Shown here: piece after piece, positions 42,650 to 52,809 of the stretch | Position numbering within the stretch: the first letter of the stretch is position 1 | Layout of the letters: each line of letters opens with the position of its first letter | NCBI RefSeq assembly: GCF_025751495.1 | Contig: NZ_JAOWKZ010000001.1 | Coordinates: forward strand, 124,001-188,000 | DNA length: 64,000 nt | DNA from: Albidovulum litorale | GTDB taxonomy: Bacteria > Pseudomonadota > Alphaproteobacteria > Rhodobacterales > Rhodobacteraceae | Direction: 5' to 3' | Translations under genes and position numbers: made by a program | The notes under the pieces: model-generated | Databases searched by the model: none | What the model was told of the DNA's origin: nothing | What the model saw: only the letters and a program-made list of their open reading frames with translations

Positions 42650-43657
42650 TCAGCTGCCGGTGTTGAACGACTGCGCCGCGTCGATATTGTCCTGCCCGAT
42701 GCCGTCGGCGAACTGATCCCAGACCGGCTTCATGGCGTCGACCCAGGCCTGACGCTGTTCGTCGGTCAGTTCGACGATCACGCCGCCATTGTCGAGGATC
42801 GCCTGTCGGGCCTCGGCATCGACCTGGTTCACAGCCGCGTTCCGCTCGGCAGTCACTTCGGCGAGGATGGTCACGACCTGATCCTTCACCGCCGGGTCGA
42901 GGCTTTCGAGCCAGTCGACCGAGGCGACAACGAGGTAATCGAGCACACCGTGATTGGTTTCGGTTGTACCGTCCTGAACTTCATAAAACTTCTGGCCATA
43001 GATGTTCGACCAGGTGTTCTCCTGCCCATCGACAACGCCCGTCTGCAGTGCGCCATAAACCTCGGCGAAGGCCATCGGCTGGGGCGAGGCACCAAGCGCC
43101 TCCATCTGCGCCACAATCACGTCAGAGGGCTGAACGCGGATCTTCAGTCCGGACATGTCGGTCGGCAGCAGAAGCGGCTTGTTAGCGGACATCTGCTTCA
43201 GGCCGTTATGCCAGAATTCCAGACCCTGCAGTCCTCGACGGACCATCGAGTCCTTCATCGCCGTACCGGTCTCGGACGCCTGGAACGCATCGACCGCCTT
43301 GATGTCCTTGAACATGAACGGCAGGTCAAAAATCTGGAACTGCTTGGTGAAAGCTTCGAATTTCGACAGCGACGGTGCGGCGAACTGGACGTCACCCTGA
43401 AGCATCGCTTCCAGAACCTGATCATCATCGTACAGAGTGGAGTTCGGGTAGACCTCCATGCAGGCGGTGCCGTCCATCTCGGCATTCACGCGCTCAGCGA
43501 AGAGCGAAGCGGCAATACCCTTCGGGTGTTTGTCGGAGTTCGTCACGTGGGCAAATTTCATCACGATCTCGCCCTCGTCGCAGCCTGCGCTGGCAACAGC
43601 GGCGCCGGCGGACAACGCAAGCGCGATCGCGGTCATCGTGGTCGTCAGAGTTTTCAT
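42650..43657 (-). CDS. dctP: TRAP transporter substrate-binding protein DctP
   Basis: 335 residues from ATG at 43657 with GGAGG six bases upstream; a much longer frame is ignored. There is a signal peptide (MKTLTTTMTAIALALSAGAAVASA). The mature protein has IVMKFAHVTNSDKHPKG, VEVYPN-type YPNSTLYDD, and QPMAFAEVYGALQTGVVDGQENTWSN, all DctP marks. It captures the substrate, most likely C4-dicarboxylates, in the periplasm. First gene of dctPQM. Confidence 0.94.
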   Translation of the reverse strand: MKTLTTTMTAIALALSAGAAVASAGCDEGEIVMKFAHVTNSDKHPKGIAASLFAERVNAEMDGTACMEVYPNSTLYDDDQVLEAMLQGDVQFAAPSLSKFEAFTKQFQIFDLPFMFKDIKAVDAFQASETGTAMKDSMVRRGLQGLEFWHNGLKQMSANKPLLLPTDMSGLKIRVQPSDVIVAQMEALGASPQPMAFAEVYGALQTGVVDGQENTWSNIYGQKFYEVQDGTTETNHGVLDYLVVASVDWLESLDPAVKDQVVTILAEVTAERNAAVNQVDAEARQAILDNGGVIVELTDEQRQAWVDAMKPVWDQFADGIGQDNIDAAQSFNTGS

Positions 43658-44024
43658 TGGTAACCTCCCGTCGTCTTTATGAACTGGCACGTCACAGCAC
43701 GTGACGCTCACAGACAGAAAAGCGATCGGCGACCCCACAATCAACGATTTGTTACTTTTGAGGAAAGACGGCATTTTTATGATTATTTACAACAACTTAA
43801 AATCATATCGACGTAGCGCCTTCAAATGCGCGTGCGGAACTTCGCACAAGGAGATCAATGAAGGTGCGGAAAACCACACACCCTCTGAGTGGTGGAATCG
43901 CTGATCTATTGAGAAGGCTTTGTCACGCCACCGATGCGGAACACACGCTGAAGGTTTCGCCGCCGCCACCAACCAAGGTCCGAGTGCGCTAAGGTTTTCT
44001 GACCACCGCCCACGGCAGAAAAAA
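43658..44024. other. dctP upstream region (367 bases), no gene seen
   Basis: The gap between dctP and holC is more AT-rich than the genes. It holds a CGTCAC-AGCAC-GTGACG palindrome at 43690-43706, 33 bases before the dctP ATG, and a GTGCG/CGCAC hairpin near 43840-43855. A 67-codon frame at 43701-43904 has no ribosome binding site. No regulator gene such as dctS/dctR is present. Confidence 0.5.
43690..43706. promoter_or_regulatory. Candidate operator upstream of dctP
   Basis: CGTCAC-AGCAC-GTGACG, a six-bp perfect inverted repeat with a five-base centre. It lies between the predicted promoter region and the dctP start, so it could be bound by a regulator of the TRAP operon. Confidence 0.35.
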
Positions 44025-44498
44025 TCACGCCTTCTGCGGGCCGCTTTCCGCCTTCTTCTGCCAGCGACCGTCCTCTTCGCTCCAGTATTGCGCGACGACC
44101 CCGGCGCCGGTCAGCGCCTTCCACTGGCCGCGCGCATGGTCGAGCGCCGCGGGGTCGTTGCCGTCAAAGAGAATGCAGACCCGTTCCAGCCTTGCGCATT
44201 CCGTTGGATCAACCTCGGCCCCGTCGATAACCATCAGACAGGCCGCGCCGTTTGGCGCCTCGGTCCCGGTCGTCAAGAGGATCGGCTGCAATGCATCGTG
44301 TTTGCCGCCCGCAATCCCATGCGGCAAAAACCCCTCTTCCGGCCCGGCCCACAGCTTCTGGTCGAGCCAGTCGAGCCGCCCCGCATCGCGCCCCCGAACC
44401 ACCACATGCCAGCCGGCCTGAAGCGACTTGGTCAGCAACATCGGCAAAGTCGCCTCAAGCGGTGATCGCGTGAGGTGGTAGAAGAGCGCGTTGCCCAT
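44025..44498 (-). CDS. holC: DNA polymerase III chi subunit
   Basis: 157 residues from ATG at 44498, one base overlapping the pepA stop (TGATG). Motifs NALFYHLTRSPLE, WHVVVRGRDAGRLDWLDQKLW and CLMVIDGAEV are characteristic of HolC. It belongs to the clamp loader and touches single-stranded binding protein at the replication fork. pepA-holC is a common alphaproteobacterial pair. Confidence 0.93.
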   Translation of the reverse strand: MGNALFYHLTRSPLEATLPMLLTKSLQAGWHVVVRGRDAGRLDWLDQKLWAGPEEGFLPHGIAGGKHDALQPILLTTGTEAPNGAACLMVIDGAEVDPTECARLERVCILFDGNDPAALDHARGQWKALTGAGVVAQYWSEEDGRWQKKAESGPQKA

Positions 44499-45967
44499 CA
44501 GCCTTCCAGCATGTCGCGCACCAGCCGGTCGAGCGTCATCACCCCCCAGCCGGACGCGCCCTTGGGCGCAAGTGCTGTTTCCTTCGGCGGCAGCGCCACG
44601 CCCGCGATGTCGATATGACACCACGGGGTCTCGTCCTTCACGAACCGCTTGAGGAACTGCGCCGCGGTAATCGACCCCGCAGGCCGCCCGCCGGTATTCT
44701 TGATGTCGGCCAGCCGGGTCTTGATCAACTCGTCATAGCCCGGCCCCATCGGCATCCGCCAGGCGCCCTCGCCCTCGGCCTGCGCCGCTTTCAGAAGCGC
44801 GCCCGCCAGCTTGTCGTCATTCGAAAAGACCCCGGCATTCTCATGCCCCAGCGCAATGATGATCGCACCTGTCAGCGTGGCGAGGTTGATCATGCCGGTG
44901 GGCTTAAACCGGTCCTGTGCATACCAAAGGACATCGGCCAGAACCAGCCGCCCCTCGGCATCCGTGTTCACCACCTCGATCGTATCGCCCTTCATCGACT
45001 TCACGATGTCGCCCGGCCGCTGCGCCTTGCCGTCGGGCATGTTTTCGACGAGCCCCACGAGGCCGACGACGTTGGCCTTGGCCTTCCTGAGCGCGAGCGC
45101 CCGCATAACGCCCGACACGACGCCCGCGCCGCCCATGTCCATCGTCATCTCTTCCATGCCCGCCGCGGGCTTGATCGAGATGCCGCCGGTATCGAAGACC
45201 ACGCCCTTGCCGACAAACGCAAAGGGCGCCTCGCCCTTCTCGCCGCCCTTCCACTGCATCACGACGACCTTGGAAGGGCTTTCCGAACCCTGACCCACGC
45301 CCAGAAGCGCCCGCATCCCGAGCTTTTCGAGGTCCTTCTCCTCCAGCACCTCGACCTCAAGCCCAAGCGTCTTCATCTCCACCAGTCGGTTGGCAAAGTC
45401 GGTCGTGGTCAGCACGTTCGCGGGTTCATTGACCAGATCGCGGGTAAAACAGACCGCATCCGCCACGGCGGCCATCGGCGCGAAGGCCGCACCGGCATCC
45501 ACCGGCTTGTCGGCCATCACGGTGACTGCACCCCGGTCGCTGTTCCTTTCGCTGAGATAGTTGGCGAACGTATACGAGCGAAGCGCAACGCCCATCGCGA
45601 CATCGGCCGCCTTCGTCTGCCCGGCCGCCAGAACCGTCACCCCGGATTCGCCGAGCGCCTTGCCGATCGCGCCCCCCGCCTTGCGCGCCTCTTCCACGGT
45701 GGCCTTCTTCGGCAGTTTCACAAGCTGCACCGCTTCGGCACTGATCCCGGCTGGATAGGCAAGGTCCATCGCTTGCCCCGGCTTCAGCTTGCCCCAGGCC
45801 TTGCTTTCCGTCGCCCGAACCAACGCACCTTTCATCTGCCGGTCGAGCCGCCGCGCGACGGTGCCAAGCGCTCCTTCCGGGGCGAGAAGAACCGCAATCC
45901 GACCCTCCGTTGCCTTCAGGGTTTCAAAATCGACGGCAACGAATTCAATCGAGACGGGCGCGCTCAT
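44498..45967 (-). CDS. pepA: Leucyl aminopeptidase
   Basis: 489 residues. The M17 active site is intact: GKGVVFDTGGISIKPA with the metal and proton-shuttle residues near residue 265, and the signature NTDAEGRLVL near residue 336. It removes N-terminal residues in peptide turnover with two divalent metal ions. The start is ATG at 45967. It leads pepA-holC and is divergent from lptF. Confidence 0.96.
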   Translation of the reverse strand: MSAPVSIEFVAVDFETLKATEGRIAVLLAPEGALGTVARRLDRQMKGALVRATESKAWGKLKPGQAMDLAYPAGISAEAVQLVKLPKKATVEEARKAGGAIGKALGESGVTVLAAGQTKAADVAMGVALRSYTFANYLSERNSDRGAVTVMADKPVDAGAAFAPMAAVADAVCFTRDLVNEPANVLTTTDFANRLVEMKTLGLEVEVLEEKDLEKLGMRALLGVGQGSESPSKVVVMQWKGGEKGEAPFAFVGKGVVFDTGGISIKPAAGMEEMTMDMGGAGVVSGVMRALALRKAKANVVGLVGLVENMPDGKAQRPGDIVKSMKGDTIEVVNTDAEGRLVLADVLWYAQDRFKPTGMINLATLTGAIIIALGHENAGVFSNDDKLAGALLKAAQAEGEGAWRMPMGPGYDELIKTRLADIKNTGGRPAGSITAAQFLKRFVKDETPWCHIDIAGVALPPKETALAPKGASGWGVMTLDRLVRDMLEG

Positions 45968-46082
45968 AAAAGACCTCCGGGCGTTGTTCCGCCGGACCCT
46001 ATCGCCCCGCCTCCGGCTTGGCCAGATATGAGTTTTCCCCGCGCGGCTGATCGGCTAGGGATGGGGCAATAGAGGTGAGGGA

Positions 46083-47225
46083 GTGTCAGGGACCGTGTCC
46101 AGATTCGACAGATACATGCTGTCGCAGCTGATGATGCTGTTCGGCTTCTTCTCGCTGATCCTGGTATCGGTCTATTGGGTGAACCGCGCGGTCAGCCTGT
46201 TCGATCAGCTGATATCGGATGGCCAGTCGGCCTGGGTCTTTCTGGAATTCACCGCACTGACACTGCCGAATGTCATCCGCCTGGTCCTGCCGATATCGGC
46301 CTTTGTCGCGGCCGTTTATGTCACCAATCGCCTGTCCTCGGAAAGCGAGCTTGTGGTAATGCAGGCAACCGGGTTCTCACCGTTGCGGCTGGCCCGGCCG
46401 GTTCTGTATTTCGGGCTGATCGTCGGCCTGATGATCGCGATTCTCGTTCACGTTCTGGTTCCCGCAAGCCGGACCAAACTGACCGAGAGACGCGGCGAGA
46501 TCGCCGAGAATGTCGCGGCGCGTTTCCTGACCGAAGGCGCCTTCCTGCACCCGGCATCCGGGATCACATTCTATATCCGTCAGATCACCGAAACCGGCGA
46601 ACTGAACGACATCTTCCTGTCGGACAGCCGCGCCCCGGGCGAGCGCACTACCTATTCCGCCGAACGTGCGCTTCTCGTGCGGACCGAGGCCGGACCGAAG
46701 CTTCTGATGTTCGAAGGTATGGCGCAGACCCTGACGCTCGCTGATCAGCGGCTGTCGGTGACACGGTTTGACGATTTTTCTTTCGATGTTGGCGCGCTGA
46801 TGGCCTCTGCTGCACCGCGTCCGCCTGAGCTGGAAGAGGTCTCGACCGGCGCCTTGCTGCGCGGTGACCCGGAATTGGCGCAAACCATGGGCATCCCACG
46901 CAACCGCCTGCTCTACGCCGGACATGAGCGCCTGACCCAGCCGCTTGTCGCGGTTGTCGCCGCACTGATTGGATTTGCCGCGCTGCTGACCGGGGGATTC
47001 AGCCGCTTCGGTCTCTGGCGCCAGATCGCGATTGCCGTGGGCGCACTGATCTTCGTTCAGTTTCTCGTGAACGGCGCGACCAACCTTGCCACGCGCACGC
47101 CCGATCTCTGGCCCATTGTCTATCTGCCGGTTCTGGTCGGCTTTGCCCTTGCCGGCGTCTTGCTGGCCCTTGCCGGAAGGACGCGGAAGGTACGGCACAG
47201 CCTGGTCGCGGCGGTGGCATCATGA
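46083..47225 (+). CDS. lptF: LPS export permease LptF
   Basis: 380 residues from GTG at 46083 with GAGGTGAGGGA upstream. It has six membrane segments split by a large periplasmic domain (residues about 100-270), and begins with FDRYMLSQLMMLFGFFSLIL. With LptG and the LptB ATPase it extracts lipopolysaccharide from the inner membrane. lptG overlaps it by four bases (ATGA). Confidence 0.93.
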   Translation: MSGTVSRFDRYMLSQLMMLFGFFSLILVSVYWVNRAVSLFDQLISDGQSAWVFLEFTALTLPNVIRLVLPISAFVAAVYVTNRLSSESELVVMQATGFSPLRLARPVLYFGLIVGLMIAILVHVLVPASRTKLTERRGEIAENVAARFLTEGAFLHPASGITFYIRQITETGELNDIFLSDSRAPGERTTYSAERALLVRTEAGPKLLMFEGMAQTLTLADQRLSVTRFDDFSFDVGALMASAAPRPPELEEVSTGALLRGDPELAQTMGIPRNRLLYAGHERLTQPLVAVVAALIGFAALLTGGFSRFGLWRQIAIAVGALIFVQFLVNGATNLATRTPDLWPIVYLPVLVGFALAGVLLALAGRTRKVRHSLVAAVAS

Positions 47226-48319
47226 CGCTCTCACTTTATATCGCACGACGCTTCGCCTCCTCGTTTCTGATGATGTTCTCGGGTTTCTTCGCTGTCCTCT
47301 TCCTGATCGAGATCGTTGAACAGGTCCGGCGTTTTTCGGGCGCGAATCTGACGCTGGCCGAAACCGCCGAACTTGCGCTTCTCAAAGTACCGGAATCGGC
47401 TTACCGCATCCTTCCAATGATCATGATTCTTGCCTCCATCGCGCTCTTCCTCGCGCTGGCCCGGTCGTCTGAACTGGTGGTGATTCGTGCTGCTGGCCGG
47501 TCGGCCCTGCGGATGCTCGCCGCCCCGCTCCTGACCGCGCTCGCCATCGGAGCACTTGCCGTTGCAGTGCTGAATCCGATCGTAGCAGGCACATCAAAAC
47601 GGTACGAGGTCCTATCGGATCGCCACCGTCTGGGTGACGGCAATGTCCTGTCGGTCACGCGTGAGGGCCTCTGGCTGCGGCAGGGTGGCGAGGATGGCCA
47701 GATCGTGATCCATGCCGACCGCGCCAATCTGGACGGGACGACGCTCTTTGGCGTCTCCTTCATCGCCTTCGCGCCCGAAAGCGGGCCCGTGGCGCGCATC
47801 GACGCCGAAATGGCGGAGCTTACTCAGGGCGCATGGCTCCTGCGTGGCGCGAAGGAGTGGCAATTCGCGCTGGGTGGCAATCCCGAGCGTGAGGCGGTGC
47901 AGCACCCGCAATACCGGCTGCCCTCGGACCTGACCGCCGATCAGATCCGCGACAGCTTCGGCACTCCCTCCTCCATCGCGATCTGGGACCTGCCGGCGTT
48001 CATCACCGCTCTGGAACGGGCGGGGTTTTCAGCGCAGAAGCATAATGTCTGGCTGCAGATGGAACTCGCCCTACCGCTTCTACTGGCAACGATGGTTCTC
48101 GTCGGCGCCGGGTTCACCATGCGCCACGCAAGGTCAGGACGCTCCGGAACCATGGTGCTGCTTGCGGTCATATCGGGCTTCGCCATCTTCCTCTTGCGTA
48201 ACTTCGCGCAGGTTCTGGGCGAAAACGGACAGATCCCGGTCCTGATCGCGGCGTGGAGCCCGCCCGTCGCCGCTGCACTTCTGTCGCTCAGCCTCGTGCT
48301 GCATCTGGAGGATGGCTGA
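47222..48319 (+). CDS. lptG: LPS export permease LptG
   Basis: 365 residues, again six membrane segments around a large periplasmic domain; N-terminus MTLSLYIARRFASSFLMMF. It is the partner of LptF in the LptB2FG exporter. Its start overlaps the lptF stop by four bases and its stop overlaps the lptD start (TGATG). Confidence 0.93.
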   Translation: MTLSLYIARRFASSFLMMFSGFFAVLFLIEIVEQVRRFSGANLTLAETAELALLKVPESAYRILPMIMILASIALFLALARSSELVVIRAAGRSALRMLAAPLLTALAIGALAVAVLNPIVAGTSKRYEVLSDRHRLGDGNVLSVTREGLWLRQGGEDGQIVIHADRANLDGTTLFGVSFIAFAPESGPVARIDAEMAELTQGAWLLRGAKEWQFALGGNPEREAVQHPQYRLPSDLTADQIRDSFGTPSSIAIWDLPAFITALERAGFSAQKHNVWLQMELALPLLLATMVLVGAGFTMRHARSGRSGTMVLLAVISGFAIFLLRNFAQVLGENGQIPVLIAAWSPPVAAALLSLSLVLHLEDG

Positions 48320-50457
48320 TGCGGCACCTGATATCCGCGCTGCTCTTCACCCTGCTCTTTGCGCTCCCGCTCCGGGCGCAGGATCAGGCGACCCTGATCG
48401 CCGACCGGGTCTTTCTTGCCGGGGATGAAACGCTGACCGCCGAAGGCGCCGTCGAGGTGCTCTATCGCGGCGCGCGCCTGACAGCTGAGCGGATAACCTT
48501 TGACAGCCGCACCGACCAGTTGACGATTGTCGGACCGATCCGGCTGACCGATGTGAACGGAACCGTGGTTCTGGCCGACGCGGCCGAATTGTCGCGCGAC
48601 ATGACCGAAGGCGTCCTGACCAGTGCGCGCATGGTGCTCGACCAGCAGCTACAGCTTGCCTCGACCTCTATGACAAGAACGGAGGGACGGTACACGACGC
48701 TTAACAAGGTCGTCGCATCGTCCTGTCAGGTCTGCCCGTCGAACCCCAGACCGCTGTGGGAAATCCGCGCCCGGCGTGTCGTCCACGACCAGAAGGAACG
48801 GCAGCTCTATTTCGACCATGCCCAGTTCCGCGTTGCGGGATTGCCGATATTCTACGCCCCGCGGCTCAGGATGCCCGACCCGACCCTTAAACGGTCGTCG
48901 GGTTTTCTCATGCCATCGGTGCGCACCACCTCCGCCCTCGGCGCAGGCATCAAGCTGCCCTATTTCTTCGCGATCGGCGACAGCCGCGACCTGACGCTGA
49001 CGCCCTATGTCTCGACCAACCACACGCGCACGCTGGAATTCCGCTATCGCCAAGCTTTTGCAAGTGGAAAGATGGAGTTCACCGGCGCGCTGACCCGCGA
49101 CGATCTGCTCCCCGGCGATACACGCGGCTACCTCTTTGGAGAGGGACAGTTCGACCTTCCGCGCGATTTCGGCTTGGCTTTCGCAGTCCAGACGGTCAGC
49201 GATGATGCCTACCTGCTCGATTACGGCGTCAGCGATGTCGACAGGCTCGCAAGCGGGGTCGCGATCACCCGGACCCGGCGCAACGAATATATCGAGGCGC
49301 GTATCTTCCGCTACTGGTCGATCCGGCCGGGCGACGACAACTCGGTTCTGCCCACCTATGTCGGCGATCTGACCTTGACGCGCCGCTTCAGTCCCGCCTA
49401 TCTCGGCGGCGAGGGGCAGTTCCGCTTTCAGACCCATGGCCACCGGCGCAGTTCCGACGTCGATACCGACGCGAATGCTGATGGTGTTACCGACGGCCGC
49501 GATATGGCGCGGGCAACGCTGATGGCGGATTGGCGGCGGAACTGGACCTTGCTGAACGGCATGGTCGTGTCAGGCGGGTTCCAGGCAACGGCGGACTTCT
49601 ACTCCATTGGCCAGGATGCAGACTATCCGGGCACCGTGACCCGGTTCACCCCCGCTGCGATGGTCGAACTGCGCTGGCCGTGGGTGAAGACCGAACGGAC
49701 AGGCGCCACACAGGTCATTGAACCGGTGGTGCAGGTGGTCTGGAGCCCGGACAGCACCGATAATGTCCCCAACGAAGACAGCCAGATCGTTACCTTCGAC
49801 GAAGGCAACCTGTTTGATTTCAGCCGTTTCCCCGGCGCCGATGCGCATGAACTGGGAACAAGGTTCAACATCGGTGTCGGCTGGACGCGGTATGATCCCG
49901 CCGGATGGTCACTTGGCGTCACAGCCGGGCGGGTCTTCCGTGCGCGTGATCTTGGCCAGTTCAGCGCCGCTTCGGGCCTCGACGGGACCTCGTCGGACTG
50001 GCTTCTCGCAGTTCAGGCCGAGAACACCTTTGGGCTGACCCTGATGAACCGGGCACTCTTCGACGACAACATGAACTTCAGCCGGGACGAGCTGCGCATC
50101 GGTTACGATGACGGGAAATACGATGTGACGGCAGGCTATCTCTGGCTGGTCGCGGACCCCGCCGAAGGACGTCTGCGCGAAAGCTCGGAATTCGTCTTCG
50201 ATGCCGGCTGGAATTTTACCGACAACTGGCGCGGCACGCTGGCCGGACGCTATGATTTTCAGGCGGCACGCGCCGCGCGCGCCGCGATCGGGCTTCAGTA
50301 CCGCAACGAATGCGCAACAATTGATCTTTCCCTCTCGCGCCGCTTCACGTCCTCGACTAGTGTATCAGCCGATACGAGCTTCAATCTCGGGGTCGCGCTG
50401 AACGGCTTCGGCGCGGGAACCGACGGACGGCGCTACCGGCGCACATGCCTGCGCTGA
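48319..50457 (+). CDS. lptD: LPS-assembly outer-membrane protein LptD
   Basis: 712 residues from ATG at 48319, overlapping the lptG stop. A signal peptide (MRHLISALLFTLLFALPLRA) is followed by an OstA-type beta-jellyroll domain (residues 25-150) and a large beta-barrel. Cysteines Cys135/Cys138 (CQVC) and Cys665/Cys710 are placed where disulfides could join the N-terminal domain to the barrel, as in other LptD. It inserts lipopolysaccharide into the outer leaflet. Confidence 0.94.
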   Translation: MRHLISALLFTLLFALPLRAQDQATLIADRVFLAGDETLTAEGAVEVLYRGARLTAERITFDSRTDQLTIVGPIRLTDVNGTVVLADAAELSRDMTEGVLTSARMVLDQQLQLASTSMTRTEGRYTTLNKVVASSCQVCPSNPRPLWEIRARRVVHDQKERQLYFDHAQFRVAGLPIFYAPRLRMPDPTLKRSSGFLMPSVRTTSALGAGIKLPYFFAIGDSRDLTLTPYVSTNHTRTLEFRYRQAFASGKMEFTGALTRDDLLPGDTRGYLFGEGQFDLPRDFGLAFAVQTVSDDAYLLDYGVSDVDRLASGVAITRTRRNEYIEARIFRYWSIRPGDDNSVLPTYVGDLTLTRRFSPAYLGGEGQFRFQTHGHRRSSDVDTDANADGVTDGRDMARATLMADWRRNWTLLNGMVVSGGFQATADFYSIGQDADYPGTVTRFTPAAMVELRWPWVKTERTGATQVIEPVVQVVWSPDSTDNVPNEDSQIVTFDEGNLFDFSRFPGADAHELGTRFNIGVGWTRYDPAGWSLGVTAGRVFRARDLGQFSAASGLDGTSSDWLLAVQAENTFGLTLMNRALFDDNMNFSRDELRIGYDDGKYDVTAGYLWLVADPAEGRLRESSEFVFDAGWNFTDNWRGTLAGRYDFQAARAARAAIGLQYRNECATIDLSLSRRFTSSTSVSADTSFNLGVALNGFGAGTDGRRYRRTCLR

Positions 50458-50510
50458 CGACAAGCGGCCGGGCGAAAACCGAAGACGACGACAGAGCAGA
50501 CGGACGGCAC

Positions 50511-51824
50511 ATGATGCGCAAGATCACTCTTCTTTCCCTCGCCCTCGCGGCGGTCACGGCCCTTGGCGGACCGGTTGCCGCCCAGTCGGGGCAATTCTCA
50601 CCCGCCGTCATCGTGAACGACTCCGTCATCACTCAATACGAGCTGGATCAGCGCATCCTTTTTCTGCAGCTTCTGCGCGCCCCCGGTGACCCGGCTGAGG
50701 AAGCCCGCAAGGGCCTGATCGACGATCGTCTGCGCAGTCAGGCCGCAGAGCAGATGGACATCTCCCTCACCGCCGAGCAGATTCAGACCGGCATGGCCGA
50801 GTTCGCCAGCCGCGCCAACCTGGAAACCGAACAGTTCCTGGAAGCCATTGGCCAGGGCGGCGTGTCGCCCGAAAGCTTCCGTGATTTCGTCAGTTCCGGC
50901 CTTGCCTGGCGCGAGGTCGTGCGCACCCGTTTCGGCGGCCCCCGCATCACCATCACCGACGCCGAGATCGACCGGGCGATGTCCGTCGTCGCGCAGCGCG
51001 GATCGGGTCCGCGCGTGCTCCTGTCGGAAATCATCCTGCCGCTGGAACCGACAACGGCCGCCGATACCCGCGATCTCGCCCTTGAACTGGCCGAAACTGT
51101 CCGCTCCGAAACCGCCTTTGCCAATGCCGCCCGGACCTATTCCGCCGCGCCGTCGCGTGATCAGGGCGGCCAGCTTGGCTGGATGCCGCTGACCAACCTG
51201 CCGCCGCAGGCGCGCCAGGTCGTCGCCCAGATGGGCAATGGCCAGGTCAGCCCGCCGATCCCCCTTGGCAATGCGATCGCTCTCTTCCGCCTGCGCGGCA
51301 TCCAGCAGGGCGGAGAGATCGCCGCATCGAATATCACGCTCGACTACGCGCAATACCTGATCCCCGGCGGCCGCAGCGCCGAGGCGCTGGCTGAGGCCGA
51401 GCGGGTCCGGGGCAAGGTCGATACCTGCGACGACCTTTACAAGGTCGCGCGCGGCAAACCCGCAGAACAACTTCTGCGCGACACAATGCCCGCAAGCCGG
51501 GTGCCTGCCGACATTGCCGCCGAACTTGCGCGGATGGACCGCAATGACACATCCGTCGCTCTGACGCGCGGAAATGCACTCGTTTTCCTCATGCTCTGCA
51601 ACCGCTCCGCCACCATCGCCGAAGGCACCGATCCGACGGTTCCGGTGACGGTCGCGGCCGAGGATCTTCCCGAAGGCACACCTGCGATCAACCCCGAACT
51701 TGGCTTCGGCCGTGGCCCGAGCCGTGCGCAGATCCGCGAGGAACTGACCAACCAGCGCCTTGCGGGACTTGCCGAGGGCTATCTCGCCGAGCTGCGTGCG
51801 AACGCGATCATCATCACGCCGTGA
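50511..51824 (+). CDS. surA: Periplasmic peptidyl-prolyl isomerase/chaperone SurA
   Basis: About 436 residues with start ATG at 50511 or 50514 and a signal peptide ending AAQ. The SurA N-terminal helical domain (VIVNDSVITQYELDQRI) is followed by one PPIC-type parvulin domain (residues about 165-285, VLLSEIILPLEP and GGQLGWMPLTNLPP). SurA carries unfolded outer-membrane barrels, LptD included, across the periplasm. It lies 53 bases after lptD. Confidence 0.9.
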   Translation: MMRKITLLSLALAAVTALGGPVAAQSGQFSPAVIVNDSVITQYELDQRILFLQLLRAPGDPAEEARKGLIDDRLRSQAAEQMDISLTAEQIQTGMAEFASRANLETEQFLEAIGQGGVSPESFRDFVSSGLAWREVVRTRFGGPRITITDAEIDRAMSVVAQRGSGPRVLLSEIILPLEPTTAADTRDLALELAETVRSETAFANAARTYSAAPSRDQGGQLGWMPLTNLPPQARQVVAQMGNGQVSPPIPLGNAIALFRLRGIQQGGEIAASNITLDYAQYLIPGGRSAEALAEAERVRGKVDTCDDLYKVARGKPAEQLLRDTMPASRVPADIAAELARMDRNDTSVALTRGNALVFLMLCNRSATIAEGTDPTVPVTVAAEDLPEGTPAINPELGFGRGPSRAQIREELTNQRLAGLAEGYLAELRANAIIITP

Positions 51825-51834
51825 GGCAGCGGCC

Positions 51835-52809
51835 GTGACCACCGCGCCCATCGCCCTGACCTGCGGCGAACCTTCGGGCATCGGCCCCGAGATTGCCATG
51901 AAGGCGCGGGCCGCGCTTGGGGCGGCCCTGCCGTTTTTCTGGATCGGCGACCCCCGCCACCTGCCCGACGGCAGCACATGGCAGGAAATCAGAACCCCCG
52001 CCGAAGCGCATGACCTGCCTGCGGGCACCCTGCCCGTGCTGCGCCACGACTTCCACTCCCCGGCCCGGCCCGGCGATCCCGCTCCTGAAAACGCCGTCGG
52101 GGTGATCGCGGTCATCGCCCGGGCGGTCGATCTGGTGGCCAGCGGCGCGGCCTCGGCTGTCTGTACCGCGCCCATCAACAAGAAGGCGCTGAAGGATGGC
52201 GCCGGGTTCGCCTTTCCCGGCCATACCGAATACCTCGCTCATCTGGCGGGTGTTGACCGCGTTGTCATGATGCTCGCCTGCGACGCGCTTCGGGTGGTGC
52301 CGGTCACGATCCATATCCCGCTTTCCGAGGTGCCCGGTGCGCTGACCGCCGACCTTCTGGAAGAGACGATCCGCATCACGTGCGACGGGCTTATCCGGGA
52401 TTTCGGCCTTGCCAAACCCCGGCTTGCCGTGGCCGGGCTGAACCCGCATGCGGGCGAAGGCGGGGCTATGGGGCATGAGGATCTGACGGTCATTGCCCCC
52501 GTCCTCGATCGGCTCAGGGCCGAAGGCATGGCGATCACCGGCCCCCTGCCCGCCGATACGATGTTCCACGCCGGCGCCCGGGCGCGCTATGACGCCGCGA
52601 TCTGCATGTATCACGATCAGGCGCTCATCCCGATCAAGACGCTGGATTTCGCGGGCGGCGTCAACCTGACGCTCGGCCTGCCTTTCATCCGTACCTCGCC
52701 CGATCACGGCACCGCCTTCGACATCGCCGGGCGCGGCATCGCCGACCCGGCGAGCCTGATCGCCGCCCTGAAAATGGCGCGGGACATGGCGGAAAAGAGG
52801 GCCGGGTGA
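51835..52809 (+). CDS. pdxA: 4-hydroxythreonine-4-phosphate dehydrogenase
   Basis: 324 residues from GTG at 51835, giving [19 protein letters not shown], the family N-terminus. PdxA oxidises 4-phosphohydroxythreonine in vitamin B6 synthesis. Metal-binding histidines are in [13 protein letters not shown] and [22 protein letters not shown] and INKKALKDG are also conserved. It lies ten bases after surA and overlaps rsmA. Confidence 0.95.
   Translation: MTTAPIALTCGEPSGIGPEIAMKARAALGAALPFFWIGDPRHLPDGSTWQEIRTPAEAHDLPAGTLPVLRHDFHSPARPGDPAPENAVGVIAVIARAVDLVASGAASAVCTAPINKKALKDGAGFAFPGHTEYLAHLAGVDRVVMMLACDALRVVPVTIHIPLSEVPGALTADLLEETIRITCDGLIRDFGLAKPRLAVAGLNPHAGEGGAMGHEDLTVIAPVLDRLRAEGMAITGPLPADTMFHAGARARYDAAICMYHDQALIPIKTLDFAGGVNLTLGLPFIRTSPDHGTAFDIAGRGIADPASLIAALKMARDMAEKRAG

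Noticed and set aside
43701-43904. 67-codon frame upstream of dctP
   Set aside because: No ribosome binding site, lies across the dctP promoter region, and resembles no protein.
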